Shown piece by piece: positions 14,880 through 15,773 of a DNA stretch of 15,773 nt. The notes beneath the pieces are model-generated. The model was not told the origin of the DNA, made no database searches, and saw only the letters and a program-made list of their open reading frames with translations. Within the stretch, counting starts at the first letter, position 1. Each line of letters starts with the position of its first letter. Origin of the DNA: Litorimonas sp964414555 (GTDB lineage: Bacteria > Pseudomonadota > Alphaproteobacteria > Caulobacterales > Maricaulaceae); contig CAYPWW010000059.1 of NCBI GenBank assembly GCA_964414555.1, positions 1-15,773 of the forward strand. The letters are read 5' to 3'. The translations under genes were made by a program, and so were the position numbers.

Positions 14880-15599
14880 CTATTGGGGCGTGGAGTTGTC
14901 GGGTCGACCATCGAGGATATCCTCGGAAAGACCGTCTATGTCGCCGTCTTTAATCCGGTCGGCATAGGTCTTCATTTTGGCAAAGGGCAGGGCGCGCAGA
15001 CCATCACCAATGCGGTCAAGCAGGGGGAAGAAAGTCGAGTTCGTCAGCATTTCTGGCAATTCTTTTGGCTCGGCTTCCATTTGGTCGCGCATGGACTTGG
15101 GCATGCTTTTAGCGACCTGATCATAAACACCTTGGCGTTCCAGATCTTCTTTGTAGGCGCGGGCTTCATTCGCGGCGCGATTGCCCGAAGTCAGGACGAG
15201 CACAAACAGCGCGGCGATGATCAGGCCGCGTGCGACGCCAAAGGCAGCGCCCAAAATGCGATCCAGAAATCCAACCTCTCGGCCGGCAATAGTTTTGCCG
15301 ATCTTCGAGAAGATCAACACCATGATAAGATAGGAAATTGCGCCAACCCCGACCAACAAAGCCGCATCGGCGAGCCAAGCGGGGCTGATGAAGTCTTGCG
15401 CGGCGAAGCGATACTGGCCCCACACAAAAAGCGTCGCGATGGCCGCGATCAAGAGGGCGAGAATGGAAATGACCTCACGCACGAGTCCACGCGAGGCGGC
15501 GTAGAGCAGTGAGATGATGAGGATGATTAAGACGACAACATCGAATCCATTCAGATCGAAAGGACCGATTGTGACGAGGTTCGCAACGAAAGCGGTCAT
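14880..15599 (-). CDS. cvpA: CvpA family membrane protein
   Basis: This 239-residue inner-membrane protein has four predicted membrane helices (about 19-35, 43-60, 78-96 and 118-137). It carries the family signatures SRGLVREV (36-43) and 'DRILGAAFGVARG', and then a charged cytoplasmic or periplasmic C-terminal tail of about 100 residues. CvpA was named for colicin V production in E. coli; its biochemical role is not settled, with links to envelope stress tolerance. I chose the ATG at 15599 over a TTG at 15632, which overlaps the upstream gene. An AGGAG at 15613-15617 lies 13 bases before it, somewhat far. It lies between the probable radA end and purF, the usual alphaproteobacterial arrangement. 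Confidence 0.9.
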   Translation of the reverse strand: MTAFVANLVTIGPFDLNGFDVVVLIILIISLLYAASRGLVREVISILALLIAAIATLFVWGQYRFAAQDFISPAWLADAALLVGVGAISYLIMVLIFSKIGKTIAGREVGFLDRILGAAFGVARGLIIAALFVLVLTSGNRAANEARAYKEDLERQGVYDQVAKSMPKSMRDQMEAEPKELPEMLTNSTFFPLLDRIGDGLRALPFAKMKTYADRIKDGDIDGLSEDILDGRPDNSTPQ

Positions 15600-15619
15600 G
15601 TGACGGGCCGAACTCCTGT

Positions 15620-15772
15620 TTATGCGGCCCAACTCGAAGGATGATCCAGACCACTTTCCGTGCTGGCTTCTACACGGCGGATTAGGTCGGGCAAAGCCTT
15701 GATTGCAATCAAGGGCAGGGCAGCATTGTCATTACGATCCGCGCGTTTGCGGGGTGGTGCAGAAATGGCGCG
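15620..15772 (-). CDS. radA: C-terminal end of probable DNA repair protein RadA (partial)
   Basis: The last 50 codons of a gene enter from the right edge and end in TAA at 15620-15622. The visible part begins RAISAPPRKRADR and includes LPLIAIKALPDLI before a hydrophilic end. The pattern of a Pro/Arg patch followed by a hydrophobic strand and helix resembles the tail of RadA, but no diagnostic RadA motif (zinc finger, Walker A, KNRFG) is in view. The call rests mainly on the frequent alphaproteobacterial order radA-cvpA-purF. cvpA starts 20 bases later. Confidence 0.5.
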   Translation of the reverse strand, partial: RAISAPPRKRADRNDNAALPLIAIKALPDLIRRVEASTESGLDHPSSWAA

Positions 15773-15773
15773 G

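Noticed and set aside
14664..15512. 282-codon open frame on the + strand
   Set aside because: It is antisense to the firm purF and cvpA genes and has the composition of a shadow frame in GC-rich DNA, without recognisable motifs.
1..15773. Search for mobile elements, CRISPR arrays, phage genes, toxin-antitoxin or defence systems
   Set aside because: No transposase, integrase, regular repeats or defence motifs were seen; all the main genes fit housekeeping or conserved alphaproteobacterial families.

Overview
The window looks like ordinary, gene-dense chromosome from an alphaproteobacterium, most likely near Caulobacterales, Hyphomonadaceae or Maricaulales. The clues are a DUF2336 gene, a tRNA-His without an encoded G-1 but with A73, a probable radA-cvpA-purF-SDR cluster, and moderately high GC codon usage. 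This placement is inferred from content and was not tested by phylogeny. I see no mobile element, CRISPR array, phage or defence cassette, and no clear new multi-gene system. The points of interest are small: a tRNA oddity, two dyads in promoter or 5' regions, a likely gene relic, and several uncharacterised proteins.

Positions 1-1873: the start of an AsmA-like envelope protein runs leftward off the edge. It diverges from a secreted lipoprotein metallopeptidase of family M48. A hairpin and a tRNA-His (GUG) follow, then a perfect 8-bp dyad just before a DUF2336 gene.

Positions 1873-5103: four genes form two tail-to-tail pairs, DUF2336/NAD kinase and outer-membrane protein/cytochrome c. The stop codons overlap in each pair, so there is no room for an intergenic terminator. 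NAD kinase and the outer-membrane protein diverge from a short region holding an imperfect dyad.

Positions 5239-12598: a run of + strand genes encodes a large acyl-CoA dehydrogenase, PanB (pantothenate synthesis), a YfgM-like membrane TPR protein, BamB (outer-membrane protein assembly), the ribosome-assembly GTPase Der, and an Ahr/YjgB-type aldehyde reductase. A likely terminator after panB separates the first two genes from the rest. From yfgM to ahr, each gene overlaps the next (11, 1 and 4 bases), so they are probably translationally coupled. The order yfgM-bamB-der matches that of E. coli.

Positions 12599-15773: after ahr lies what looks like the 3' remnant of an XRE-type regulator gene, ending in an overlapping stop with the next gene. 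The minus-strand cluster is, in transcription order, the probable end of radA, cvpA, purF and a short-chain dehydrogenase. It is tightly packed and probably one operon for DNA repair, membrane function and purine synthesis. No gap between genes exceeds 160 bases.
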